DNA from: Pseudomonadales bacterium
GTDB taxonomy: Bacteria > Pseudomonadota > Gammaproteobacteria > Pseudomonadales > Azotimanducaceae
Assembly (NCBI GenBank): GCA_029251375.1
Contig: JAQXDL010000049.1
Coordinates: 1 to 64,000, forward strand
DNA: 64,000 nucleotides
Direction of reading: 5' to 3'
Position numbers and translations under genes: made by a program. Below, in pieces: positions 24,060-33,534 of this stretch. The notes beneath the pieces are model-generated. The model worked only from the letters and a program-made list of their open reading frames with translations, had not been told where the DNA came from and ran no database searches. Each line of letters starts with the position of its first letter. The first letter of the stretch is position 1.

Positions 24060-24521
24060 ATGAATAAAGCAACAATTCTAGTAATTGATGATCAAGCGAC
24101 AGCACTGCGTGTGATGGAACGGATGCTTACTGACGATTATGTCGTGCTAACAGCAAATTCAGGGGAGCAGGGGCTAGATATTGCAAAACATAAAATGCCG
24201 GACTTGATCCTACTGGATATGGTTATGCCAGAACTCAGTGGTATAGAAGTTTGCCAGCATTTGGCAGGTGACCCGTTAACGCGCAGGATCCCCGTGATAT
24301 TCGTTACCTCGATGGATGATCGTCACAATGAAGAAACTGGTTTTAGGGCCGGGGCGGTCGACTACATATCCAAGCCCCCTTCGCCGGGCATCGTGAGAGC
24401 AAGGGTCAAGGTGCATTTGATGAAGACGCGACAAGCCCGTTTTGTCGAAGCGGTGGCCAGTGGCAAGTTGGCGGACTTGGAGAATATCCGAGAGGCTGCT
24501 AAAAATCTGTTGGACCCATAA
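24060..24521 (+). CDS. Orphan single-receiver response regulator
   Basis: A 153-residue CheY-type receiver: acidic pair D10/D11 in ILVIDDQ, phosphoacceptor D53 in LILLDMVMPELSG, a Thr/Ser in FVTSMDD and the Lys in DYISKP. A helical tail (about 125-153) replaces an output domain. Receivers of this kind relay or sink phosphate for hybrid kinases or diguanylate systems. No kinase gene is adjacent. A five-codon frame, ATG at 24046 to TGA at 24063, overlaps the start codon as ATGA, and no Shine-Dalgarno is seen, so initiation may be coupled. Confidence 0.87.
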   Translation: MNKATILVIDDQATALRVMERMLTDDYVVLTANSGEQGLDIAKHKMPDLILLDMVMPELSGIEVCQHLAGDPLTRRIPVIFVTSMDDRHNEETGFRAGAVDYISKPPSPGIVRARVKVHLMKTRQARFVEAVASGKLADLENIREAAKNLLDP

Positions 24522-24670
24522 AACTCAGCAAGGCGCTAGTTGCCGATACCTTGACGGACATTTAGCGACGACAATTTTTGAATCACACCAATTAAAACCT
24601 AAAGATAGCACGTGATTTCGTGCGCATTACATTCGCCATTTTTAGCGAACCCGAGAAGAGAAGGCTTACC

Positions 24671-25531
24671 ATGACTCCCACCTGTTTTACCGTTGATATT
24701 AAAGACAACATTGCCCACATCGTGCTTTCACGCCCAGAAAAGCGTAATAGTATGAACCCAGCTTTCTGGGATGAGCTTCCTCAAATTGTCGAGGATATTG
24801 ACAATAATGCTCGCGCCAGAGTTATTGTCATTTCTTCGACAGGACCACATTTTACAGCGGGTCTAGACTTGGACGCATTTTTAGCCGGTGGTGGGTCTGG
24901 TGATAATGATAAGGCAGCAAAGGCGCCTGACCCAAAAAGTCATCGCATTAAGGGCGAACGCTTTTATCAAAACGTGAAGCGCATGCAAAAAACCTTTAAT
25001 TGTCTCGAGGACGCTAGAGTGCCGGTGCTTGTTGCGATTCAGGGTGGCTGCATTGGTGGTGGGGTCGACTTCGCGACGGCCTGTGATATGCGATATGCGT
25101 CAGCGGAAGCATTCTTCACGATCTACGAAATCAATATTGGCATGACTGCTGATGTGGGCACGTTCCCACGCTTAGTTAAGCTCATTCCTGAGGGTATTGT
25201 GAAAGAGCTAGCCTATACAGGCCGACGGATGTCTGCTCAGGAAGCCAAAGATGTTGGTTTGGTCAACAATGTTTACGAAACGCAGGCGGATATGTTGGCC
25301 GGTGTGATGGAGGTTGCGAAAGAAATTGCTAGCAAGGCGCCTTTAGCTATCTACGGTTGTAAGCGGATGATCAATTACTCCAGAGATCACAATACTGCCG
25401 ATGGATTAGATTACATCAGTATTTGGAATGCGAGCATGCTTCAATCCGAAGAAATGGTTGAGGCTATAAGCGCCAAGGCTGAGAAACGCGATGGCGATTA
25501 CGTGAGTCTTTCTAAGATGAATAGCAAGTAA
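24671..25531 (+). CDS. Crotonase-family enzyme, delta3,5-delta2,4-dienoyl-CoA isomerase-like
   Basis: A 286-residue crotonase with oxyanion-hole segments HFTAGLDLDAF and GGCIGGGVDFATACD. The three acidic residues that define dienoyl-CoA isomerase (ECH1: Asp, Glu, Asp) all have counterparts: Asp in GGGVD, Glu in IYEINIG and Asp in TADVGTF. That supports an isomerase acting on odd-position double bonds of unsaturated fatty acids rather than a plain hydratase. The start at 24671 has GAGAAGAGAAGG before it; the open frame extends to 24620. Confidence 0.87.
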   Translation: MTPTCFTVDIKDNIAHIVLSRPEKRNSMNPAFWDELPQIVEDIDNNARARVIVISSTGPHFTAGLDLDAFLAGGGSGDNDKAAKAPDPKSHRIKGERFYQNVKRMQKTFNCLEDARVPVLVAIQGGCIGGGVDFATACDMRYASAEAFFTIYEINIGMTADVGTFPRLVKLIPEGIVKELAYTGRRMSAQEAKDVGLVNNVYETQADMLAGVMEVAKEIASKAPLAIYGCKRMINYSRDHNTADGLDYISIWNASMLQSEEMVEAISAKAEKRDGDYVSLSKMNSK

Positions 25532-25558
25532 AGATCTTAGTAAACCGATTTTCAGACT

Positions 25559-25972
25559 TTAACTTTGCTGGCGGATGGCGAGTCTTGTGCGGTCCACGTA
25601 GAACGACAGATAGTCTTTGAGACCGCTGACTTCCGGATAGGGTGCTTCATAACTCCAAACGATGTTCGCGCCAGTGTGCCCAGCATCCGGCTCAACTGAG
25701 TTTAGTGACCAATAGCAAGCATGGCCTTTAAAGGGGCAATAGGTCGAGTGCTGCGTTTTTGTAAACAGGGACAGATTCACATCTTGACGTGGAAGATAGT
25801 AAACGTCCTTGTGCATAGACTCCTTGATAACAAGAGCTTGGCTTGACGCTGCGACTTCGATGTCACCAAAAAAAACGCTGACGGATTGTTTGGCTGGGGT
25901 CATGGTGACTGAATAGTCCGGGTACTTGGCAAGGACTTTTTCTCGTGTCGGTGTGACTGGAAACTGACCCAT
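25559..25972 (-). CDS. DUF427 family protein
   Basis: A 137-residue DUF427 protein: PDYSVTMTPAKQSVSVFFGDIEVA, the signature KDVYYLPRQDVNLSLF, and TYCPFKGHACYWSL with conserved Cys/His residues. The family is widespread, with no settled biochemical role. I start at the ATG at 25972 because AGGAG lies 8 bp before it. The frame continues open for 73 codons upstream, but that part is Asn/Tyr-rich low complexity and probably untranslated. Confidence 0.85.
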   Translation of the reverse strand: MGQFPVTPTREKVLAKYPDYSVTMTPAKQSVSVFFGDIEVAASSQALVIKESMHKDVYYLPRQDVNLSLFTKTQHSTYCPFKGHACYWSLNSVEPDAGHTGANIVWSYEAPYPEVSGLKDYLSFYVDRTRLAIRQQS

Positions 25973-26023
25973 GTTGGTGCTCCTGTTATTGGGGTTGTCG
26001 CTGCGGTTGAGATTTCTACGACG

Positions 26024-26063
26024 ATTATTGTAGCTGTTGTTGTAGATATTGTAGCTGTGATAA
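26024..26063. repeat. Degenerate short repeat upstream of the DUF427 gene
   Basis: ATTGTAGCTGT occurs twice (near 26024 and 26049), joined by TGTTGTAGAT, giving a TTG/TAG-rich patch. It lies 50-90 bp upstream of the DUF427 start on the minus strand. Confidence 0.5.
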
Positions 26064-26266
26064 TTGCGATGGTTGGATCGAATAAAATTACCGACTGAAT
26101 TATCATACTTATTCACATATGCGCGCGACAAGCCGATAATGGGCGCGGTTAGACAGGAGTTTGCATTGATAGCGACTACAACACCTATCAATAATCCTAT
26201 TAGCTAGCTTTTACGAGTCGCTAGGCGTGCGGTTCTTACCCCAAAGAAAGATTAGAAGGTTGCATC

Positions 26267-26668
26267 ATGTCAGTTGAAGAATGGAAGCCGGTAAAGACGG
26301 TTACAATAGACTTGGCGAAGCTGCGTCAGTATGCCGAGATAGCGAGCGATTTTGATCCCGCCAATGTCACCGCGGCGATGCCGATGGAGAATATCGGTGC
26401 AGATCGACAGCTTATGAGCGCCGCCGCCGCAGATTGGGCTCAGGCGGATCAACTCGATAGTGACGAAATTGCTAACCTGATCCGTTTTTTCACCCTTGCT
26501 GAAATGCAGTTGCCAGGCTGGGAGGCCGGTAAGAGCAGTCCGGTCATTTATTTGTTCAAGTTGTTGAGAAAAAAGGCCGATGTAGACGCCGAAGCACTCA
26601 AAACACTCAGAAGTTGGATAAAGACAAACTCTGATAACCGCTACTTACCTAATGGCGCGGTGATTTAA
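26267..26668 (+). CDS. Conserved-looking hypothetical protein upstream of hisB
   Basis: The 133-residue soluble protein (MSVEEWKPVKTVTIDLAKL...) is mostly helical, with a hydrophobic core segment IANLIRFFTLAEMQLPGW and a basic IYLFKLLRKK stretch; no motif tells its function. The ATG has AGAAGG 8 bp upstream, which supports translation. It ends 41 bp before hisB on the same strand, but hisB has its own TATAAT upstream, so co-transcription is uncertain. I do not recognise the family. Confidence 0.72.
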   Translation: MSVEEWKPVKTVTIDLAKLRQYAEIASDFDPANVTAAMPMENIGADRQLMSAAAADWAQADQLDSDEIANLIRFFTLAEMQLPGWEAGKSSPVIYLFKLLRKKADVDAEALKTLRSWIKTNSDNRYLPNGAVI

Positions 26669-26674
26669 TCCGCG

Positions 26675-26680
26675 TATAAT
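26675..26680 (+). promoter_or_regulatory. Probable -10 box of hisB
   Basis: A perfect TATAAT within GCGTATAATGC, 30 bp before the hisB start. The -35 region at about 26652 (ATGGCG) is poor, so strength would rest on the -10. Confidence 0.45.
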
Positions 26681-26709
26681 GCGGCACTTTTCATGATTGG
26701 ATTTGTATC

Positions 26710-27303
26710 ATGGTTGATCGTACAGCAGCAGTAGATAGAGACACACTCGAGACCCAGATAAAGGTTGCCGTCAACTTGGATGGCACCGGTGCTGTGCATT
26801 TCGATACCGGCTTGCCATTCCTTGAGCATATGCTTGACCAAGTCGCCAGACATGGTTTGATCGATCTCAATGTTGAAGCCAAAGGCGATCTTGAGATCGA
26901 TGCTCACCACACGGTTGAAGATATCGGTATTACGCTCGGGCAGGCTTTTAAGGCGGCGGTCGCAGACAAAAAGGGTATTCGTCGTTATGGCCACGCTTAT
27001 GTTCCCTTGGATGAAGCGCTATCTCGAGTTGTAATTGATTTTAGTGGTCGACCAGGATTGGAATTCAATGTGCCTTTTGTCAGATCTCAAGTGGGTGATT
27101 TTGATGTTGATTTGTTTTTCGAATTCTTTCAGGGCTTCGTCAATCATGCCGATGTGACCCTGCATATTGACAATCTCAAGGGGCACAATGCGCACCATCA
27201 AATTGAAACCGTGTTCAAAGCGTTTGGTCGTGCAGTGAGAATGGCGCTCGAGGCAGATCCACGTATGGCCGACATTCTTCCTTCGACGAAAGGCGCCTTA
27301 TAG
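26710..27303 (+). CDS. hisB: HisB, imidazoleglycerol-phosphate dehydratase
   Basis: HisB carries out the sixth step of histidine synthesis, dehydrating IGP to imidazole acetol phosphate. The monofunctional 197-residue form is present, with the metal-binding His clusters [11 protein letters not shown] and [16 protein letters not shown] and the [15 protein letters not shown] motif. Its stop TAG is immediately followed by the ATG of hisA. In most relatives hisH follows hisB, but no hisH is present here. Confidence 0.96.
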   Translation: MVDRTAAVDRDTLETQIKVAVNLDGTGAVHFDTGLPFLEHMLDQVARHGLIDLNVEAKGDLEIDAHHTVEDIGITLGQAFKAAVADKKGIRRYGHAYVPLDEALSRVVIDFSGRPGLEFNVPFVRSQVGDFDVDLFFEFFQGFVNHADVTLHIDNLKGHNAHHQIETVFKAFGRAVRMALEADPRMADILPSTKGAL

Positions 27304-28044
27304 ATGCAAATTATTCCAGCTATTGACTTCAAAGATGGCAAAGTCGTCAATTTGAAGCAAGGTCAATTGGATCAAACGACAACCTACTCGGACGACCCGG
27401 TTGGTATGGCTGAACATTGGGTGAGTTTAGGTACGCAGCGGTTGCACCTAGTTGATCTTGATGGAGCGTTTGAAGGCCGGCCGGTCAATCATGCGGCGAT
27501 CAATGAGATCGCTCGCAATCATCCAGAGCTAACAATACAGTTAGGCGGCGGAATACGCAGCGCGAAAACCATTGAAGAGTATTTAAAGGCGGGTGTTAAC
27601 TACGTCATTATCGGCACGAAGGCTGTTGATGAGCCTGAGTTTGTCGGCGAAATGTGTCGGCAGTTTCCGGGTAATATTATTGTCGGTCTTGACGGGTTGC
27701 ATGGCATGGTCGCGAAAAACGGTTGGAAAGAAGTCACCGATATATCGGTTAAAAGCCTCGCTATGTTATTTCAAAGTGACGGCATTGAATCCATCGTTTA
27801 TACCGACATTGGTAAAGACGGCATGATGGGTGGCGTTAACCTGCGTGCAACGAAGGATCTCGCCGATAGTGTATCGGTACCCATTATCGCCTCAGGCGGT
27901 GTTACCGATATGAAAGATATTGAAGCTCTGGTCGAGGCGGATAAGAAAGTAGATGGGGGTATCAGCGGTGTGATTACCGGCCGAGCGATTTACGAAGGCA
28001 CCCTCGACCTTGCCGAAGCCATTTCTTACGTAAAGAATAATTAA
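27304..28044 (+). CDS. hisA: HisA, ProFAR isomerase
   Basis: HisA opens the ribose ring of 5'-ProFAR to PRFAR. The 246-residue half-barrel repeat protein has catalytic Asp8 in [24 protein letters not shown], the second catalytic Asp in TDIGKDGMM, and IIASGGV. The central aspartates and VNLKQG point to HisA rather than HisF. It starts on the base after the hisB stop. No hisH or hisF follows; the next gene is convergent yibQ. Confidence 0.95.
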   Translation: MQIIPAIDFKDGKVVNLKQGQLDQTTTYSDDPVGMAEHWVSLGTQRLHLVDLDGAFEGRPVNHAAINEIARNHPELTIQLGGGIRSAKTIEEYLKAGVNYVIIGTKAVDEPEFVGEMCRQFPGNIIVGLDGLHGMVAKNGWKEVTDISVKSLAMLFQSDGIESIVYTDIGKDGMMGGVNLRATKDLADSVSVPIIASGGVTDMKDIEALVEADKKVDGGISGVITGRAIYEGTLDLAEAISYVKNN

Positions 28045-28148
28045 CTAAGCATCGATTTATAGAAGGTTCGGATAGCTGTTTGAGCCGATGACCCGAAGTA
28101 GTGTCGTCTTGCGTTAGATCTGCGTTGGATGAAAACAGAGCTGACTTG

Positions 28149-28943
28149 TTATTCAGCCACAGTATTAGTCGCGCTGGTTTGCGACAACTGAAAGGCGACG
28201 AGCTCGGATGTGCGAATAACCTCGATGCCCATGTCTTTCATTAACGGCAGTGTTTCTTCCAAAAACTGCAGCGTAACTGGATATGGGTGAGCGATAACCA
28301 GCGCGCTACCCTGTGTTTTTGCGATATGAACCGCGGACGCAAAAGCAGCGCTGATCGCTTCATGATTACGAATATTGTCAAGAAACACGTCTCTGTGTGC
28401 GGCTTTCAAATTTGTCTCTCTAGCGACTTGCTCAGCCACAGTCGCAGGTGTCGTTCGTGAGTCAATGAAAAACATATCGCGTTTTTTCAAATCCTGCATC
28501 AACCAAGTCATTTGAGTGCGTTGCTGGGTCAGTCGACTGCCCATGTGATTGTTAATGCCTATCGCATAGGGGACTTGTTGTATTGCGCGGTCAATCGCCT
28601 CTAAAAACTCGTGCTCTGCTTGCTGCTCATTTAGTGTATTTGGGCTGTCGGGGTGATTTGAATGGTTTGTCATTGGCAAGTGAACGAGCACTTCTTTATT
28701 GGACGTGTGTGCCAACAAAGAAATCGTTTTGGCATGTATTGAATCGGGTAGTACCGCATAAGTCACCGGTGATGAAAGGCGCACGGCTCTTTCTCCGTTG
28801 GAGAGATTGTGGCCTAAGTCGTCAATGATGATAGCGAGATACGCGGGTGGGTTTGACAGGGCCATATTGCTGAGCGTACATAAGCTGGTCATGAAACCCA
28901 GCCACAGTATTGATCTCGGAATAGCGGCAAGTAATAGTCGCAT
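28149..28943 (-). CDS. yibQ: YibQ-type divergent polysaccharide deacetylase
   Basis: A 264-residue exported protein with a signal peptide-like N-terminus (MRLLLAAIPRSILWLGF) and the divergent-deacetylase fold: LAIIIDDLGHN, TYAVLPDS, EVLVHLPMTNH, GINNHMGSRLT, DMFFIDSRTTP and ALVIAHPYP. The family sits next to envC and ctpA in many proteobacteria and is thought to work on the envelope, but its activity is not established. It follows ctpA after 22 bp. Confidence 0.92.
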   Translation of the reverse strand: MRLLLAAIPRSILWLGFMTSLCTLSNMALSNPPAYLAIIIDDLGHNLSNGERAVRLSSPVTYAVLPDSIHAKTISLLAHTSNKEVLVHLPMTNHSNHPDSPNTLNEQQAEHEFLEAIDRAIQQVPYAIGINNHMGSRLTQQRTQMTWLMQDLKKRDMFFIDSRTTPATVAEQVARETNLKAAHRDVFLDNIRNHEAISAAFASAVHIAKTQGSALVIAHPYPVTLQFLEETLPLMKDMGIEVIRTSELVAFQLSQTSATNTVAE

Positions 28944-28965
28944 CTGTTTGTCTAACGTGGCGTTT

Positions 28966-30390
28966 TTAACCCTGAGGTTGATATGATTTCACACCTAGAA
29001 TGTTAATGCCTTTCAACAGTATCAGGGCTTCATTTAGTTGATAGTCTGTAGTCGCGAGATCGATCTTGGCTGTTGTTGAATCTGTCTTGCCTTTTGAATC
29101 CGTATCCGATGATTCAGCGTTGTCATCTCCGTTACCATTGGCGAGATGATTGGGAAGATCCTTCTCTTTAATTCGAAAAGGGTTGGACTTGATTTTTGTT
29201 ACCTTCGATCTTGCTACATAGATGTCAGGCACAATACCTTCAGCCTGTATCGATCTGCCATTCGGTGTGAAATACAGCGCTGTTGTTAGCTTGATTGCTT
29301 TGTCGTTGTTGAGCGGTAGTACCGTTTGAACGGATCCTTTACCGAACGTGTTTACGCCCATGATGACCGCCCGGCCGTGATCTTGCAGCGCACCGGCGAC
29401 AATTTCAGATGCAGAGGCACTGCCTTCATTGACGAGCACAACCATTGGTAGTCCCTTGGTTGAATCGGGTGTTGTTGCGCTAAATCGCAAGTCCGCATTT
29501 GCGAGTCTACCCGTTGTATAAACAATGAGTCCCTCATCAATAAAGAGATCTGAGACTGCTACCGCAGACTGAAGTACGCCGCCAGGGTTATTTCTTAGGT
29601 CCATGATTAAGCCGTTTAGCTTATGTTCCGCGGACAGCTTTTTAATTGCTTTGTCGACTTCGGCGCCGGTACCACTTTGGAACTGAGCTATGCGCAGGTA
29701 ACCGTATCCATCTTCGACAAACCTGTGTCGAACCGAGGCGATTTTAATGACTTCTCTAATAAGCGTGATTTCTTGTGGCTTCGGTTCGCCATCACGCAGA
29801 ACGGTAAGTTTTACTTCGCTACCCGGTTCGCCGCGCATAGACTCGATGGAGTCGTTTAAGCTGCTGCCTTTTACAGGTGAATCGCCTAACTGAATAATAA
29901 GGTCTCCAGCTTGAATGCCGGCCCGTTCAGCAGGTGTGTCGTCCATAGGTGAGACCACTCTTAGAAAACCGCCTTCCATTGAAACTTCGAGGCCTAAGCC
30001 TCCATAGTTACCTGTTGTGTTTTCTTGGAGATCGGAAAACGTTTCACGATCTAGATACGCGGAGTGGGGGTCGAGTTGAGACAACATGCCTTTGATAGCG
30101 TTTTCGAGCAGGGTTCTATCGTCAATTTCTTCAACGTAAGCTTCGCTGATTCGATTGAATGCTTCTGCGAATACTCGAAGTTCATTGAGCGGCAGGCGTG
30201 GACTTAACTCAGTATCATCGGCATTTGTTGCAGAATCGTTTGATGCCGCAGATACCACGTTGTCTTGTTGCTCGATTGGGTCAGACGATGTTGCATCCTC
30301 GGTCTGAGATTCCGCGTAAAGTGAGCTCGCCGTAAGAGCTGCGGCTAAGGCAACAGCCAGAGTAAGCGGCGATAGGTTGTATAACTTCAT
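28966..30390 (-). CDS. ctpA: CtpA, C-terminal processing protease (S41)
   Basis: A periplasmic PDZ-serine protease. The 474-residue precursor has a signal peptide (about 1-26), a PDZ domain (about 125-200, GGLGLEVSMEGGFLRVVSP), and the S41 catalytic dyad with Ser326 in NEGSASASEIVAGAL and Lys351 in FGKGSVQT. CtpA enzymes trim cell-wall hydrolases and other exported proteins. A Ser/Asp/Thr-rich C-terminal region follows. It is placed between envC (19 bp upstream) and yibQ. Confidence 0.95.
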   Translation of the reverse strand: MKLYNLSPLTLAVALAAALTASSLYAESQTEDATSSDPIEQQDNVVSAASNDSATNADDTELSPRLPLNELRVFAEAFNRISEAYVEEIDDRTLLENAIKGMLSQLDPHSAYLDRETFSDLQENTTGNYGGLGLEVSMEGGFLRVVSPMDDTPAERAGIQAGDLIIQLGDSPVKGSSLNDSIESMRGEPGSEVKLTVLRDGEPKPQEITLIREVIKIASVRHRFVEDGYGYLRIAQFQSGTGAEVDKAIKKLSAEHKLNGLIMDLRNNPGGVLQSAVAVSDLFIDEGLIVYTTGRLANADLRFSATTPDSTKGLPMVVLVNEGSASASEIVAGALQDHGRAVIMGVNTFGKGSVQTVLPLNNDKAIKLTTALYFTPNGRSIQAEGIVPDIYVARSKVTKIKSNPFRIKEKDLPNHLANGNGDDNAESSDTDSKGKTDSTTAKIDLATTDYQLNEALILLKGINILGVKSYQPQG

Positions 30391-30409
30391 TCAATATTCC
30401 TCGTTTGAT

Positions 30410-31591
30410 TCATGCAGCCTTTGCTTGGCTGCGAATCTGACACCACTGTTGCGGGTTAGATGGTTTGCCTGCATTGCGAATTTCAAAGTAGAGACCGGAT
30501 TTTGATTGCCCACCACTATTGCCAACGTTAGCGATCAGATCGCCCGCTGCGACCCAATCACCTGTTTGACGATACAAGACCTGATTGTGCCCGTATAGGG
30601 ACATGTAACCTTCTCCGTGATTTATAATCAACAGGAGTCCGAAACCTCGCAGCCAGTCTGAGAATACGACTCGACCATAGTGGATAGAATAAATAGGATC
30701 GCCTTCTGCGGCGTCAATAAATACGCCGTTCCACTTTTGCTTGCCGTCACTCCTGCGTGTACCGAAACGATGACTGACTTTGCCTGCCACAGGTAACAGC
30801 ATTTTGCCTTTGACACTCAAAAATGGCTTTGATTGCTTTGGCGACGGGATGCTGGCGACGCCGACGGTGATGCGTGACAAGATGGCTTCAAGTTGTTCTC
30901 TGTCCGCTAGTTTGAGTTTGATTTCACTACCGGTTTTCTTGATTTCCGTATTGAGCCCAGCCAGCGTTTTTCGTTTTTCTTGTTGTGCACTTCTGAGACC
31001 TGCTTCCTGGCTCTGCAATTTCAGTTGGCGTTGCTTTAGTTGTTGATTCTCGATGAGAATTTCGCCTTCGACAACAGCGAGATCTTCAATTGTCGCTTCG
31101 TAGGTTTCTATTTGATTGATTCTGGCTTTATTGAAGTGGTCGTAGTAAGCGAGCATGCGGCTGATTTGATTCGGGTCTTGTTGATTAAGCATAACTTTTA
31201 CATAGGGTTGATTACCAAGTTCATAGGACGCTCTAATTTGACTGCTGATGAGCGATTGTTGCTCTCGCTGACTATCGACGAGATCGTTTTGTTGATCACC
31301 CAATGACGATAAATTCTGTTGGGTTTTTTTTAAGTCATTCTGAAGTAGTCGGATGTTGTTTAAAATCTCGCTGATTTTCTTCTCATTGTTTTCAAGGTTC
31401 TGCTCTAAAGATGATTTTTGTCCTTCGGTTGATTCCAACAATTCTCTGAACTTGGCTATCTCAGTTTCGAGAGCTTCAAGCTTTTGTTGAACTTCAATCG
31501 GATCAGGGCTCGAAGCTTGCGCATACAAGGAAGTGTGTGTTGCGAATAAAACAAACAATAAGATGAACTTAGTCAGCTGGATTGGTCGCAT
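30410..31591 (-). CDS. envC: EnvC, murein hydrolase activator
   Basis: A 393-residue exported protein with a signal peptide (to about residue 26), long coiled coils (about 30-250) and a C-terminal LytM/M23 domain. The domain is degenerate: the zinc His of HxGxD is Asn (WNGVFID) and the HxH motif reads LYFEI, as expected for EnvC-type factors, which switch on amidases AmiA/B at the division site without cutting peptidoglycan themselves. It begins the envC-ctpA-yibQ unit. Confidence 0.93.
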   Translation of the reverse strand: MRPIQLTKFILLFVLFATHTSLYAQASSPDPIEVQQKLEALETEIAKFRELLESTEGQKSSLEQNLENNEKKISEILNNIRLLQNDLKKTQQNLSSLGDQQNDLVDSQREQQSLISSQIRASYELGNQPYVKVMLNQQDPNQISRMLAYYDHFNKARINQIETYEATIEDLAVVEGEILIENQQLKQRQLKLQSQEAGLRSAQQEKRKTLAGLNTEIKKTGSEIKLKLADREQLEAILSRITVGVASIPSPKQSKPFLSVKGKMLLPVAGKVSHRFGTRRSDGKQKWNGVFIDAAEGDPIYSIHYGRVVFSDWLRGFGLLLIINHGEGYMSLYGHNQVLYRQTGDWVAAGDLIANVGNSGGQSKSGLYFEIRNAGKPSNPQQWCQIRSQAKAA

Positions 31592-31843
31592 GGATATCCC
31601 TGTGCGGTGAGTTTGTTAAATGAAAAGTGATTTGCCAGTTCATTGGGCGGGCTTAATGCCAACCCTCGGTTGGTTTATCCACTCGATTACTGTTGTCGCG
31701 ACGCCTGTTGGGTTTCTACCATTGCTATGGCGCGTAAAATTGTCTAGTTCGGACCTACCAACAGTAGCCAATATCCTAACGTTTTATAGTCCCTGCATTA
31801 TGTAACTCGTATGTAACTTGTGTCTAACGGAGACTGAATTTAT

Positions 31844-33412
31844 TCAGTCTGGACTGCTATCAGATACAAAGAGGGAGCGGCCCGTCATTTCTTTTGGTTG
31901 CTCTAAATCCATGAGTGACAGCAGCGTGGGTGAGACATCCGATAGGGTTCCATCATTTCTGAAATCAACGGCCCGATCACCGACGTAAACCAAGGGTACC
32001 CGTTCAGACGTGTGAGCCGTATGTGCCTGACCGGAATCATGATCGTTCATCATTTCAACGTTACCATGATCTGCGGTAATCAGGCAGTGTCCTCCGACAG
32101 AATTTAGGGCGCTTACGACCCGACTCAAACTTTGGTCCAGACATTCAACTGCTTCGATCGCAGCTTTGAGATTGCCCGTGTGACCGACCATATCGCCATT
32201 TGCGTAGTTACAGACAATCAAATCGGTATCGCCGGATGTGATAACGGCGATAAGTTCGTCAGTTAACTCCGGTGCGCTCATGGTTGGCTGTAAGTCATAG
32301 GTTGCAACATCAGGCGACGGTATGAGTTTTCGCGTCTCGCCCTCAAACTCATTTTCTCGGCCACCGGAAAAGAAAAATGTGACGTGCGCATATTTCTCAG
32401 TTTCAGCGAGTCGAAGTTGGCGCTTGCCGAGTGAAGCAATGTATTCGCCAAGGCTATTTTGGATGCTCATCTTCTCAAAAGCACTGGGTGCATCAATGGA
32501 TTCAGCATATTGGGTTAGTGTGACATATTGAGAGAGTTTGGGGCGTCGCGTTGGCGTAAAAGCAGAGAAGTCTTTATCGACGAACGCGCGGCTAAGCTCG
32601 CGGGCTCTATCTGCACGGAAATTCATGAATAGCACGCCGTCTCCATCGTTGACAGTAACAGACTTGCCGTCAATCAGGATGCTGCTGGCATTCACAAATT
32701 CATCGGACTCATCTCTGTCATATGCTGCCTGCAGGGCCTCGACAGGCTGATCAAAGGCGTAATCGCATTTTGCATCGACGATCAGGTTGAAGGCTTGTTC
32801 TACTCGATCCCAACGGTTGTCTCGATCCATGGCGTAATAACGACCGATGATCGATGCAATACCGGCTTTCACATTGTGTTTGGCCGCTAGGGCTTGCATG
32901 TGTTGTTGCATCTTTTCTAGGGACGCTGCAGCTGACTTGGGCGGAACGTCCCGTCCGTCTAAAAATGCATGCAGATAAACCTCCGATACGCCTTTTTCGA
33001 TGCCGAGTGCGACCGCGGCTTTCAGGTGATCCTCGTGGCTATGAACGCCGCCGGGTGATAATAGTCCGAAAATATGCAAAGCATTACCCGAGTTCACGAG
33101 ATCACTCACCATGCTATTGATGGTTGGGTTGTCGAAGAATGTTCGATCGTCGATTGCTTTGGTAATGCGGGTGAAATCTTGGTCGATGACACGGCCTGCG
33201 CCAAGGTTCATATGGCCAACTTCAGAATTACCCATTTGACCGTCAGGTAGGCCAACATCAAGCCCCGAGCCTGAAATCAGACAATGTGGTTGGTTTGCCC
33301 AAAGGCGATCCCACGTTGGCGTCGTCGCCAGTTTGATTGCGTTGGATTCGACTTCCTCCCGGTGCCCCCAGCCGTCGAGAATAATAAGTACGTAGGGTGT
33401 TTTGCCAGGCAT
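31844..33412 (-). CDS. gpmI: GpmI, cofactor-independent phosphoglycerate mutase
   Basis: GpmI interconverts 3- and 2-phosphoglycerate using two Mn2+. Seen: LIILDGWG near the start, the phosphoserine nucleophile (Ser63) in [23 protein letters not shown], and the C-terminal metal site [11 protein letters not shown] and [10 protein letters not shown] use the ATG at 33412, giving 522 residues; the frame also offers a GTG one codon earlier. It is divergent from the rhodanese-grxC-secB operon; a 252-bp gap with no gene of its own separates its end from envC. Confidence 0.96.
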   Translation of the reverse strand: MPGKTPYVLIILDGWGHREEVESNAIKLATTPTWDRLWANQPHCLISGSGLDVGLPDGQMGNSEVGHMNLGAGRVIDQDFTRITKAIDDRTFFDNPTINSMVSDLVNSGNALHIFGLLSPGGVHSHEDHLKAAVALGIEKGVSEVYLHAFLDGRDVPPKSAAASLEKMQQHMQALAAKHNVKAGIASIIGRYYAMDRDNRWDRVEQAFNLIVDAKCDYAFDQPVEALQAAYDRDESDEFVNASSILIDGKSVTVNDGDGVLFMNFRADRARELSRAFVDKDFSAFTPTRRPKLSQYVTLTQYAESIDAPSAFEKMSIQNSLGEYIASLGKRQLRLAETEKYAHVTFFFSGGRENEFEGETRKLIPSPDVATYDLQPTMSAPELTDELIAVITSGDTDLIVCNYANGDMVGHTGNLKAAIEAVECLDQSLSRVVSALNSVGGHCLITADHGNVEMMNDHDSGQAHTAHTSERVPLVYVGDRAVDFRNDGTLSDVSPTLLSLMDLEQPKEMTGRSLFVSDSSPD

Positions 33413-33493
33413 CACGTGTGTCCGCTATTAAAAGATAAATTTTACAGACTAAAGGGGTTGGAGAGAATGGGCTGGCAATAACAATTTTTAGTG

Positions 33494-33499
33494 TATACT
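33494..33499 (+). promoter_or_regulatory. Possible -10 of the rhodanese-grxC-secB operon
   Basis: TATACT preceded by TG at 33492-33493, with CTGGCA at 33472-33477 as a weak -35 (16-bp spacing). It lies 36 bp before the rhodanese start. Confidence 0.35.
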
Positions 33500-33534
33500 T
33501 CGCGACTTAAAATTTTGCCTTAAATATTGCGCTT

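Noticed and set aside
31620..31805. 61-codon plus-strand frame between envC and gpmI
   Set aside because: No ribosome site and no homology-like pattern; it stands in the leader side of envC.
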